From Pseudonocardia alaniniphila (lineage in GTDB: Bacteria; Actinomycetota; Actinomycetes; Mycobacteriales; Pseudonocardiaceae): a stretch of 64,000 bases of DNA. The DNA lies in the NCBI RefSeq assembly GCF_022524485.1, contig NZ_JAKXMK010000006.1, positions 1 through 64,000 on the forward strand, in the 5' to 3' direction. A program made the translations under genes and the position numbers. Positions 9,958 through 17,990 of this stretch are shown here, in pieces (positions within the stretch are counted from its first letter, which is position 1; the number at the start of each line of letters is the position of its first letter). Under the pieces are notes generated by a model, which was not told where the DNA came from, did not search any database, and saw only the letters and a list, made by a program, of their open reading frames with translations.

Positions 9958-10925
9958 CCGGAGATGCGGCCGTGCTGCACGCCGGCGTCACGGCGTGGGG
10001 GCAGGTACGTCGGGAGCTGGTTGGCCGCCGAGTCGGCGATGGCCGCCCGATGCCGCAGGATCCGGTGACCTCGCGCGACGATCAGCGCGATCGAGCCGAT
10101 GACGACAAGGGCGGCGAGGCACTCGCCCGCGAGCTGGGCGGGGGAGGTGTCGAGCTCCTCGCCGAGCCAGCCCACCCCGATGAGGACACCGACCACGGGA
10201 TCGACGCTGGTGATCACGGCCACGGCGGGGGCCACGAGCTGGCCGGCCTGGAACGTGTTCTGGCTCAGCAGGAAGCCGATCGGGCCGATGATGCAGACGA
10301 TGTAGAGGACCGGGTGCCGAAAGGGTTCGTCCAGCCCCAGCCGCAGTTGGCCCGTGATGACCTTCATCAGCCCGGCCGTGACGCCGTACAGCACGCCGGT
10401 GGCCAGTGCGAGCGCCAGCACGCGCGAGGGGTGCTCGACGCTGGCCGCGTAGAAGATGCAGCCGACCACCACGACGGCGAGGGCGATCGCCAGAGGCAAG
10501 CCGCCCCACAGGTCGATGTCACCGTCGGTCGAGCCGGCCGTCGGCCGCGCGAGCAGCAGGAACGTGGAGAGCCCCGCGGCGCAGAGCAGCGCGCCGAGCA
10601 GGATCAGCGGATCCGGACGATGGCCGGACATCAGCGCGGCGAACACGGCGGCGAAGGCCACGCCGGTGACGAGCAGCGGCTGCACCACAGCGAGCGGCCC
10701 GAACGCCAGCGCCACGATCTGGAAGAAGAGGGCCACGATCGTGGCTACCAACCCGAGCAGCCACATCGGCCGCGCGAGCAGTTCCACGATCAGCCGCGGG
10801 CTCAGCGTCGGGGTGACGGCCACCTCATGGGTGGCGCGTTGCTGAGCGGCGCTGGCGAGCCCGAACCCGGCGGCGCCGAGTACGGCGGCCGGCACCGCAA
10901 TCACCAGCGCGGTTCCCGTGTCCAT
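9954..10925 (-). CDS. DMT-type multispanning membrane protein
   Basis: A 323-residue inner-membrane protein with about ten hydrophobic segments arranged as in the drug/metabolite transporter (EamA/NIPA-like) superfamily. ATG 10925 is preferred over an upstream GTG at 10931 because ggagg stands 5 nt before it. The gene follows the glycosyltransferase-acyltransferase fusion by 18 nt and overlaps the SDR gene by 4 nt, so the three form a minus-strand operon. Export or flipping of a lipid-linked product is possible from context; the sequence alone gives only the transporter fold. Confidence 0.8.
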   Translation of the reverse strand: MDTGTALVIAVPAAVLGAAGFGLASAAQQRATHEVAVTPTLSPRLIVELLARPMWLLGLVATIVALFFQIVALAFGPLAVVQPLLVTGVAFAAVFAALMSGHRPDPLILLGALLCAAGLSTFLLLARPTAGSTDGDIDLWGGLPLAIALAVVVVGCIFYAASVEHPSRVLALALATGVLYGVTAGLMKVITGQLRLGLDEPFRHPVLYIVCIIGPIGFLLSQNTFQAGQLVAPAVAVITSVDPVVGVLIGVGWLGEELDTSPAQLAGECLAALVVIGSIALIVARGHRILRHRAAIADSAANQLPTYLPPRRDAGVQHGRISG

Positions 10926-10943
10926 CGTCACCTCCGCCCCCCG

Positions 10944-13415
10944 TCAGTCCACACGTTCCTGCATAGCGCTTAACGACGCCCTAACGCGATCGGGAATTCC
11001 CCCGATCTCGGGTATGAGTTGTGGATCCGCCGTGATCCCGATCGCTGTTGTGCGGCCCCAGTGGAGGGCCCCGACCGCAAGTCCTACACCGTCGGCCAGC
11101 GGGAGAACGGGATATACCTCGCGAATCAACCCGCCGCGCGAGTGCAACGGCCGCCGCGAACCCGGCATCACCGAGGCCAGTGCGTGGAAGAACCGCCGCC
11201 CGTAAATCCGACGCACCAGCAGAGCCTGCGCCTCCCAAGGTAACAGCCCGAGGACACGCAGAACTGCGGCCGCGCCTTCGGGCTGGCCCGCGGACGATCC
11301 CGCAGCCAGCGCTTTCTCCACCCGTGCGACCCGCTCGGCCGGGCTCATGGGGCCGGTCGGCAGGTCGATGGAGACCGCCGCGGTGCGGTTGCCGAGCGCG
11401 CGGCTGCGCACCGCGGCGCTGGTGCGGGTGGTCATCGGAACCATCGTGCGCACCGTGGCGGGCACGCCGCGCGGGTCGCGTGCGGTCAGGAGGGAGTGCA
11501 GGGTCTCGGCGACCACGGCCAGCACCAGCACCGTGGTGCCGACGCCGTGGGCCCGGGCCGCCGCGCGGACGCGTGCCCCGTCGAAGCACACGCTGGCGCG
11601 GCGGTGGGCGGTGCCGGTGATCGGACCGGCCAGCGGGGACGGCCCGGCCACACCGGCGAGGGCGAGGCTCGCGATGCCCCGGACGACGACCGCGGCGCGG
11701 CGTGCCCGCTCGGCCACACCCGGTGCGGGGCCCGGGTCGTCGGGGGTGCGGCCGGTGATCGAGGGCGGGGTCTCGTCGGTCAGCAACTGGATCAACGCGT
11801 CGGTGACGGCGAGCCCGTCGCCGAGGGCGTGGTGCACCTTGGCCAGGACGGCGACCTCGCCCGCCGCCCGGTCGCGGGCCACCTGCAGCTCCCACCCCGT
11901 CGACACCGGGTCGACCACGGTGGCGAAGAACGTGGTGAGGGCGTCGTCCCAGGTCGGTGAGGCGCCGTTCGCCCCGATCTCGACGACGTCGGGGTGCACG
12001 TGCCGGGCGGGATCCGGGTCAGGGTCGACCAGCCAGCGCAACGGGCGTGCCAGGCGGGGGCGTTGCAGCCGGCGGCTGAGCAGCGGGATGTCCGGCACCC
12101 GGGTACGGACGAGCTCGGCCAGATGCTCGGGCCAGTCGTCGCGGGCGGCAGGGTCCTCCATCAGGATGCGTGCACCCACCTGCTGGGGTACCTCGGGCGT
12201 CGCGGCGTGCAGGAAGAGTGCGTCCTGCGCTCGTACCCGTGGCGCGAGCGGGGTGGGGGAATGCGACCCCAGCCGGGCGAGCGCGGCGACGTCGGCGGTG
12301 AGGTCGGTGCCGGTGAGGTGCGCTCGCAGTCGGCGGACGACGGCGTCACGTGGTGCGGCGTCGCGAAGCTCGGCGACCGCCGTGTGCAGGTCCTCCGGCT
12401 CCGGGCACACCCGGGCGAGCCCGGCGTCCGCGAGCAGCGCGGCGGTGGCGCGGCCGTGGCCGGGGATCGGTGCGAACAGCAGCAGCGGACGGGCGCAGGC
12501 CAGCGCCTCCAGGGTGGTGGCGCCCGCGGCGTTCGTGACGACGATGTCGGCGGCGGCCGTGGCGGCAGCGGGGTCGTCGACCCAGTCCACCACCCGCATC
12601 GCCGCGCCGCGGGGGTGCCGGCGCGCGAGCCGCAGCAGACGGAGCCGGACACGGGAGTTGCGTCCGCAGGTCACCAGCACGTCGGCGCCCGCGTCGAGCA
12701 CGGCCGAGCAGGCCGCTGCGAGGTCGCCGAACGCCATCGAGCCGCAGGACACGTACACCAGCGGGCGGTCCCGCACGGCCTCGACCGCGGGTGGGGCGAA
12801 TCGGCTCGAGACCGGCAGGGCGGCCACCCGGACCTGTGCGGCCGGTGCGGCACGGCGCACCAGTGCGGCGGCGTCGCTCGTGGACACCAGGTGCAGGTCC
12901 AGTGCGGGGTCCACCCACAGCGGGTGCGGCGCCGGGTCGGCCATGACGGCGACGGCGGGCATCGGCAACGCGCCGCGGCGGCGCAGCCTGCCGAGTCCGG
13001 TGATCCCCTCGGGGAACGTGGCCACGACGAGGTCGGGGGAGTGCCGGGCGATCTGCGCAGCGAGTCCGCGCCCGCTCCAGGCCCCGATCACCGCGCGGGT
13101 ACCGGCCCGGAAGGGGAGCACGTGCCAGAGCAGCCAGAAGTAGAGCTCGTAGAGCGACGGCAGCCGGCGCATGCACCCGGCGTAGACGGCCCGGAAGAGC
13201 GGGCCGGTGCCCCGGCCCATCCCGTCGAGGGTGTCGGTCCACGCCACGTCGACGTCCGGCCATGCCCGGCGTGCGTGTTCCTCGACAGCGCGTGCGGCAG
13301 CGTGGTGCCCTCCGCCGATACCCCCGGTGACCAGCAGAATGCGCCGCGGCGCCTTCGCGGTGCTCGCGGACGAACCGCTCAGCGGGCCGGCGCTCGTGCC
13401 GGTGTCGGTGCTCAT
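10944..13415 (-). CDS. Fusion protein: MGDG-synthase-like glycosyltransferase + WS/DGAT O-acyltransferase
   Basis: An 823-residue protein with two complete-looking enzymes in one frame. Residues ~24-385 resemble diacylglycerol glycosyltransferases of the MGDG-synthase/MurG-like type: VTGGIGGGHH near 30, TCGRN near 250, TNAAGATTLE near 294 and PIPGHG near 317. Residues ~390-823 resemble wax-ester synthase/diacylglycerol acyltransferase, with the catalytic HHALGDG at 528-534 (family HHxxxDG). There is no stop or frame change between them. The start is taken at ATG 13415; a GTG at 13436 would add seven residues. A related single-domain glycosyltransferase is divergent. Likely role: glycosylation and acylation of a membrane or storage lipid (inference). 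Confidence 0.85.
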   Translation of the reverse strand: MSTDTGTSAGPLSGSSASTAKAPRRILLVTGGIGGGHHAAARAVEEHARRAWPDVDVAWTDTLDGMGRGTGPLFRAVYAGCMRRLPSLYELYFWLLWHVLPFRAGTRAVIGAWSGRGLAAQIARHSPDLVVATFPEGITGLGRLRRRGALPMPAVAVMADPAPHPLWVDPALDLHLVSTSDAAALVRRAAPAAQVRVAALPVSSRFAPPAVEAVRDRPLVYVSCGSMAFGDLAAACSAVLDAGADVLVTCGRNSRVRLRLLRLARRHPRGAAMRVVDWVDDPAAATAAADIVVTNAAGATTLEALACARPLLLFAPIPGHGRATAALLADAGLARVCPEPEDLHTAVAELRDAAPRDAVVRRLRAHLTGTDLTADVAALARLGSHSPTPLAPRVRAQDALFLHAATPEVPQQVGARILMEDPAARDDWPEHLAELVRTRVPDIPLLSRRLQRPRLARPLRWLVDPDPDPARHVHPDVVEIGANGASPTWDDALTTFFATVVDPVSTGWELQVARDRAAGEVAVLAKVHHALGDGLAVTDALIQLLTDETPPSITGRTPDDPGPAPGVAERARRAAVVVRGIASLALAGVAGPSPLAGPITGTAHRRASVCFDGARVRAAARAHGVGTTVLVLAVVAETLHSLLTARDPRGVPATVRTMVPMTTRTSAAVRSRALGNRTAAVSIDLPTGPMSPAERVARVEKALAAGSSAGQPEGAAAVLRVLGLLPWEAQALLVRRIYGRRFFHALASVMPGSRRPLHSRGGLIREVYPVLPLADGVGLAVGALHWGRTTAIGITADPQLIPEIGGIPDRVRASLSAMQERVD

Positions 13416-13524
13416 CGTCTGGTACTCATCGTGCACTCATCCTGGCGTCATCCTGTGCTCGTCAGAGCACGACCGTGGCGTAATCCACCCCACCGGGAGA
13501 TCGGTGCCGCGCTAGCGTGCCGGT

Positions 13525-14682
13525 GTGGACCGAGCCGAGAGGGACCGTTTCGACGTGGGTGCAGCCCGTGCGGACGGTCCGTCGCGCGTGCTCGTGCTCT
13601 CCGCGCCCGTGGGCGAGGGCCACGTGGCGGCGGCGCGGGCGCTCGCGGCGCGGATGCGCGAGCTCTGGCCCGCCGCCGAGGTGCTGGAGCTGGAGGGCAC
13701 CGGGCGCGGCGGCTGGTGGAGGGACGTGCTGCTGCGCGTCTCCTACGACCTGACGCTGCGGTTCGTCCCGCAGCTCTACGGGCTGGGCTACGACCTGCTC
13801 GTCCGGTTCCCGAAGGTCGCCGAGTTGTTCAAGGCGATGTCCGCAGGTGGCATCGGCCGCTCGCTGGAACCGGCGCTCACGACCCTGGCCCCCGACCTCG
13901 TGGTCTCCACGTACCCGATGATCTCCGGAGGTCTGGCGTGGCTGCGCCGTCGTGGCAGGCTGCCCGGGCGCGCCGTGGCGGTGGTGACCGACGTCGCCGT
14001 GCACCCGTTCTGGGTGTGGCCCGAGCTGGACGAGACGTGGACCCTGCTGCCCGCGTCGCGGGAGCAGGCGAAGGCCGTGGCCCCGGAGGCGGACGTCCGG
14101 TTGGCCCCTGCGGCGGTCGACCGGCGCTTCCATCCGGGCGACCCGGCCGCGGCCCGTGCGGCCACCGGGCTGCGACCCGACGCGTTCGTGGTGTTGGTCA
14201 CAGGTGGGTCGCTGGGCTTCGGCGGCCTCGAGACGGTGGTCGGCGCGGTGCTGGCCGGTGGCGAGGACGTGCAGGTCGTGGTGTTGTGCGGCCGCAACGA
14301 GCGGCTGCGGGCGCGTCTGCTCGCCCGCGGACTCCCCGCGGACCGGTTGGTGGCGCTCGGCTGGACCGACCGGGTGGCCGAGCAGATCACCGCGGCCGAC
14401 CTGGTGGTCACCACCGCGGGCGGAGTGATCGCCACCGAGGCGCTCGCGGTGGGCCGCGCCGTGCTGTTCGCCGCGCCCATCCCGGGGCACGGCAAAGCGG
14501 GCGCCACGATGACAGCGCAGGCGGGGCTCGCGGTGGTCTGCCCGACTGTTGCCGAGGTGACGGCGGCGGTGCGCAGGCTGCGGGACGACCCGGGGGAGCG
14601 GGCCGCGCTGGCCGGCCGGGCGGCCGAGTTCGGCCGCGCGGACCTCGACGCGGAGCTGGCTGCGCTCGCCATGCGGGTGTGA
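13525..14682 (+). CDS. MGDG-synthase-like glycosyltransferase
   Basis: A 385-residue cytosolic or membrane-associated GT-B glycosyltransferase. Family marks are LSAPVGEGHVAAARA near residue 25, VVTDVAVHP, VTGGSLGFGG, VLCGRNE near 256, VTTAGGVIATEAL and APIPGHGK. It aligns motif for motif with the N-terminal half of the divergent fusion protein, so the two are likely ancient paralogues. The GTG start at 13525 has no obvious ribosome site and the divergent spacer is only 109 nt, so a leaderless transcript is possible. The probable acceptor is diacylglycerol or a related lipid. Confidence 0.85.
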   Translation: MDRAERDRFDVGAARADGPSRVLVLSAPVGEGHVAAARALAARMRELWPAAEVLELEGTGRGGWWRDVLLRVSYDLTLRFVPQLYGLGYDLLVRFPKVAELFKAMSAGGIGRSLEPALTTLAPDLVVSTYPMISGGLAWLRRRGRLPGRAVAVVTDVAVHPFWVWPELDETWTLLPASREQAKAVAPEADVRLAPAAVDRRFHPGDPAAARAATGLRPDAFVVLVTGGSLGFGGLETVVGAVLAGGEDVQVVVLCGRNERLRARLLARGLPADRLVALGWTDRVAEQITAADLVVTTAGGVIATEALAVGRAVLFAAPIPGHGKAGATMTAQAGLAVVCPTVAEVTAAVRRLRDDPGERAALAGRAAEFGRADLDAELAALAMRV

Positions 14683-14696
14683 ACCCGCGCGAGCCG

Positions 14697-15356
14697 TCAG
14701 ACCACGGCCGGGGCGGCGCCGATCCGTAGCCGGATGCCCTCGCCCGCCAGCGACCGGCGGAACCACCACAGCGAGAGGGCGATCCCCATCACGACCATCG
14801 TGTACGACCCGGCGGTCGACACGACGAGGTAGTTGCCGACCGTCTGGGTGGCGAGCACACAGAGCGTGGTGGCCCCGTTCACCAGGAAGACGAAGGCCCA
14901 CAGCAGCGACACCCGCTTGAAGAACCGCTTGATGCGCGGGTGCCCGGTGAGCGCCTCGGGGAACGGGCAGAAGTCGTCGGCGAGCTTCGCCAGGAGCGGC
15001 CGCTCGAACCCGAGCGTGAGCAGCAAGGCCAGCGCGAAAACGAAGTTCTGCACCGTGGGCTGCAGGAAGTAGAAGAACGCGCTCCCGGTCCACAGCCCGA
15101 TGGCGGTGCGTGCGATCAGCAGGCCCGTGCTGATCAGCAGCACCGCCGGCAGCCGCCTGCGCAGGACCAGCCTGCGACTGATGGCGAGCGCGGACCACCC
15201 GAGCGCGGCGAACAGTCCGGCGTCGAATCCGGCCTGGGTGAAGAGCACCCAGAACAGTGCAAGGGGAACGAGGGTCGACTCCAGCAGCGGGGTGCCGGCG
15301 TGGCGGATCAGCGACCCGATCGACGGGAGGTGAACCGTAATTCGGTGCTGCAGCAT
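14697..15356 (-). CDS. VC0807-like multispanning membrane protein
   Basis: A 219-residue protein with about six hydrophobic segments and a short basic loop (SRRLVLRRRLP). The arrangement resembles the VC0807/DUF3159 group of uncharacterised membrane proteins; this assignment is from pattern only. A ribosome site (ggagaggcagagg) precedes ATG 15356. It is convergent with the glycosyltransferase gene (14-nt gap) and lies 133 nt downstream of hpnH on the same strand, so it may be transcribed with the hopanoid operon. Function unknown. Confidence 0.6.
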   Translation of the reverse strand: MLQHRITVHLPSIGSLIRHAGTPLLESTLVPLALFWVLFTQAGFDAGLFAALGWSALAISRRLVLRRRLPAVLLISTGLLIARTAIGLWTGSAFFYFLQPTVQNFVFALALLLTLGFERPLLAKLADDFCPFPEALTGHPRIKRFFKRVSLLWAFVFLVNGATTLCVLATQTVGNYLVVSTAGSYTMVVMGIALSLWWFRRSLAGEGIRLRIGAAPAVV

Positions 15357-15489
15357 CCTCTGCCTCTCCGGCCGGCCGCGGGGTGGAAGCAGTGTACTGA
15401 GGCCGGTAACGGGGCGATAACGGGCTCATCGTCCGGTTCTGACCGGTCCTGCATCGCCTTCCACCGTGCTCCCCACTATGCCCTTCCCC

Positions 15490-16494
15490 TCAACTACCCG
15501 CTGCGGCCCGCAGGGATTCCCGCAACGAGCCGAGAGTCGCGAAGACGGCAGACGGCTCGTACCCGCAATGAGCCATGCAGTTCGCGCACCGAGGGTCGTT
15601 GCCGCGACCGAAGGCGGACCAGTCGGTGTCCTCGATCAGCTCCTTGTAGGTCTGCACGTAGCCGTCGTCGAGCAGGTAGCAGGGCCGCTGCCAGCCCAGG
15701 AGCGAGTAGGACGGAATCGCCCACGCCGTGCAGGCGAGGTCGATCTTTCCTTCGAGGAAGTCCAGGAACAACGGAGAGTGATTGAGCCGCCACTTCTTGC
15801 GCCGGCCGCCGTCGAAGGCCTTGCGGAACAGCTCGCGGGTCTGCTCGACACCGAGCCAGTGCTCCTGGTCCGGGGCCTTCTCATAGGCGTAGGCAGGCGA
15901 GATCTGCATGTTGTCGATGCCGAGCTCGTCGTTGAGGTAGTCGAGAACATCGATCACGTCGTGCGGCGTGTCGGTGGTGAAGAAGGTGGTGTTCGTGTTG
16001 ACGCGGAACCCCTTCTCCTTCGCCATCTTGATGGCCGCGACGGCCTGGTCGAAGACACCGTCCTTGCACACCGAGGCGTCGTGACGCTCGCGCAGGCCGT
16101 CGATGTGCACCATCCACGCGAAGTTCTTGTGGGGCGTGAACCGGTGCAGGTGCTTGGGCAGCAGTACGGCGTTGGTGCAGAGGAAGACGATCTTCCCGCG
16201 GGCGAGGAGCTGGCGGACGATCTCGTCGATCTCCTTGTGCATCAGCGGCTCGCCGCCGGCGATGGAGACCATCGGAGCGCCGCTCTCCTCGATCGCGCCC
16301 ACGGCCTGCTCGACCGACATCCGCTGCTTGAGCAGCGCTGCAGGCTGTTCGATCTTGCCGCAGCCTGCGCACTTGAGGTTGCAGGCGAACAGCGGCTCCA
16401 GCTCGACGAGCAGCGGGAACTTCTCGACGCGCTTGATCTTCTGCTTCATCAGGTACGCGGCGAGTCGAATGGACTGGCGCATGGGCATGGGCAT
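15490..16494 (-). CDS. hpnH: Adenosyl-hopene transferase, radical SAM
   Basis: Radical SAM enzyme that joins the 5'-deoxyadenosyl group to diploptene, giving adenosylhopane, the first step of C35 hopanoid side-chain formation. The 334-residue product has the usual length. The iron-sulfur motif CNLKCAGC lies near residue 38 (CX3CX2C), SIAGGEPL near 77 binds SAM, and a C-terminal cysteine cluster CANCMAHC is near 309. The start has three successive in-frame ATGs; the first (16494) is used. It begins 2 nt after the HpnG-IspH gene ends and is the last clear gene of the hopanoid operon. Confidence 0.95.
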   Translation of the reverse strand: MPMPMRQSIRLAAYLMKQKIKRVEKFPLLVELEPLFACNLKCAGCGKIEQPAALLKQRMSVEQAVGAIEESGAPMVSIAGGEPLMHKEIDEIVRQLLARGKIVFLCTNAVLLPKHLHRFTPHKNFAWMVHIDGLRERHDASVCKDGVFDQAVAAIKMAKEKGFRVNTNTTFFTTDTPHDVIDVLDYLNDELGIDNMQISPAYAYEKAPDQEHWLGVEQTRELFRKAFDGGRRKKWRLNHSPLFLDFLEGKIDLACTAWAIPSYSLLGWQRPCYLLDDGYVQTYKELIEDTDWSAFGRGNDPRCANCMAHCGYEPSAVFATLGSLRESLRAAAGS

Positions 16495-16496
16495 GA

Positions 16497-17990
16497 TCAG
16501 CTCACCTCCTTGGGCAGGGTGAATGAGACGTCCTCGGTCCCGGTGGTGGCCGTGGTGACGGTCACCGGACCGAGACCGGAGAGGCAGGAGACCACCTCGT
16601 CGACGAGGTGGTCGGGCGCGGACGCACCGGCGGTGACGCCGACCCGGCGCACCCCGGCGAGCCAGCGCAGATCGAGGTCGCCGACGTCGTCGACGAGGTG
16701 GGCAGGTGCGCCCTCGCGCCCGGCCACCTCGACGAGGCGCAGCGAGTTCGAGGAGTTCGGAGAACCGACGACGAGCACGAGGTCGGCCTTTCGCGCCACC
16801 GCGCGCACCGCGCGCTGGCGGTTGGTGGTGGCGTAGCAGATGTCGTCGCGTCGGGGCCCGGCGAGCCCGGGGAAGCGCTCGCGCAGTACCACAGCGATCT
16901 CCTCGGCCTCGTCGGCAGCGAGTGTGGTTTGCATCGCGAAGGCCACGTGTTGTGCGTCATGGGGCTGCACCGATCGTGCGGCGTCGACGTCCTCGACGAC
17001 CATCACCTGCTCCGGAGCCTCCCCGACCGTGCCCTCGACCTCCTCGTGGTCGGCGTGGCCGATGAGGAACACCGTGTCGCCGCGTTCGGAGTAGCGGCGC
17101 ACCTCGGAGTGCACCTTCGCGACGAGCGGGCAGGTCGCGTCGATCACCGAGAGGTCACGGCCCCGGGCCTGCGCGCGGACGGCGGGGGCGACCCCGTGCG
17201 CGGCGAGCACGGCGACGGCGCCGCGGGGGATCTCCTCGATCTCCTGGACGAACACCGCCCCACGCCGCTCCAGACCGCGCACCACGTGGACGTTGTGCAC
17301 GATCTGGCGCCGTACGTAGACCGGAGCCCCGAAGCGGTCGAGTGCCCGGTCGACGACGTCGATGGCGCGCTCGACCCCCGCGCAGAACGACCGCGGCTCG
17401 GCGAGCTCGACCGTGCGTGCTGCGGTGGCGGCCAGCCAGTCGTCCAGCGCGGGCGCAGCGCGGCGCAGGGACCGGAGCGCGCCCAGGCCGTGCACGAGCG
17501 TGGAGGGCCGGTACAGCGGCGCGTCCGGCGTGTCGACGACGGCGCGGACCACGGCGAAGGGGCCACCCGCCGCCGCGTCGGCGAGCCAGGCCGACTCCAT
17601 GTCGACGACCAGCGCTCCGGTCCGGGACAGCTGGGTGCGGCGGTCTCCGTCGACGACGGACGGACTGGAGAAGACCGGTCCGACGTGGACGCGCAGGCCC
17701 ACCCGGCGCAGCGCGGCGGCCAGCGGCACCGCGCTCGGCACCGCGATCGGTTCCACCCCGTCGCCTCGCACCTCGTCCGCGACCACCAGGTCGCCGGGTC
17801 GCAGCCGGGTGTCGAGCGCTCCCGCCACCCCCGCGACGAGGACCGGGCGGGCACCGCCCTCGGCGATCCGGTGCGCGGCGGCACGCGAGCGGCGAGGGCC
17901 CAGACCCGTGCGGACGACCTGGGCGGCGGGCCGCCTTCCGACGGCGATGCGCTCTGCCCGGAGAGGGGTGCAGACGACGGGGCTCCTCAT
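16497..17990 (-). CDS. Fusion: hopanoid nucleoside phosphorylase (HpnG-like) + HMBPP reductase (IspH)
   Basis: A 497-residue fusion. Residues 1-~190 are a nucleoside-phosphorylase-like domain of the hopanoid-associated type, with VVDMES at 128-133 and VVRAVVDTPD; in HpnG this removes adenine from adenosylhopane. Residues ~194-497 form a full IspH, the 4Fe-4S enzyme making IPP and DMAPP. All three cluster cysteines are present (Cys203 in SFCAGV, Cys287 in ATCPL, Cys385 in CYATTNRQ), with VHNVHV, AAHG, GHADHEEVEGT, GSPNSSNS and TAGASAPD. ATG 17990 overlaps the cyclase stop by 4 nt. The fusion joins precursor supply to a late hopanoid step. Confidence 0.92.
   Translation of the reverse strand: MRSPVVCTPLRAERIAVGRRPAAQVVRTGLGPRRSRAAAHRIAEGGARPVLVAGVAGALDTRLRPGDLVVADEVRGDGVEPIAVPSAVPLAAALRRVGLRVHVGPVFSSPSVVDGDRRTQLSRTGALVVDMESAWLADAAAGGPFAVVRAVVDTPDAPLYRPSTLVHGLGALRSLRRAAPALDDWLAATAARTVELAEPRSFCAGVERAIDVVDRALDRFGAPVYVRRQIVHNVHVVRGLERRGAVFVQEIEEIPRGAVAVLAAHGVAPAVRAQARGRDLSVIDATCPLVAKVHSEVRRYSERGDTVFLIGHADHEEVEGTVGEAPEQVMVVEDVDAARSVQPHDAQHVAFAMQTTLAADEAEEIAVVLRERFPGLAGPRRDDICYATTNRQRAVRAVARKADLVLVVGSPNSSNSLRLVEVAGREGAPAHLVDDVGDLDLRWLAGVRRVGVTAGASAPDHLVDEVVSCLSGLGPVTVTTATTGTEDVSFTLPKEVS

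Noticed and set aside
11347..13143. 598-codon open frame on the plus strand across the glycosyltransferase-acyltransferase gene
   Set aside because: Composition is Ser/Arg/Ala noise without domains; the opposite frame has many conserved motifs.
13462..15429. 655-codon minus-strand frame opposite the second glycosyltransferase
   Set aside because: No family similarity, and it overlaps real genes on both strands.
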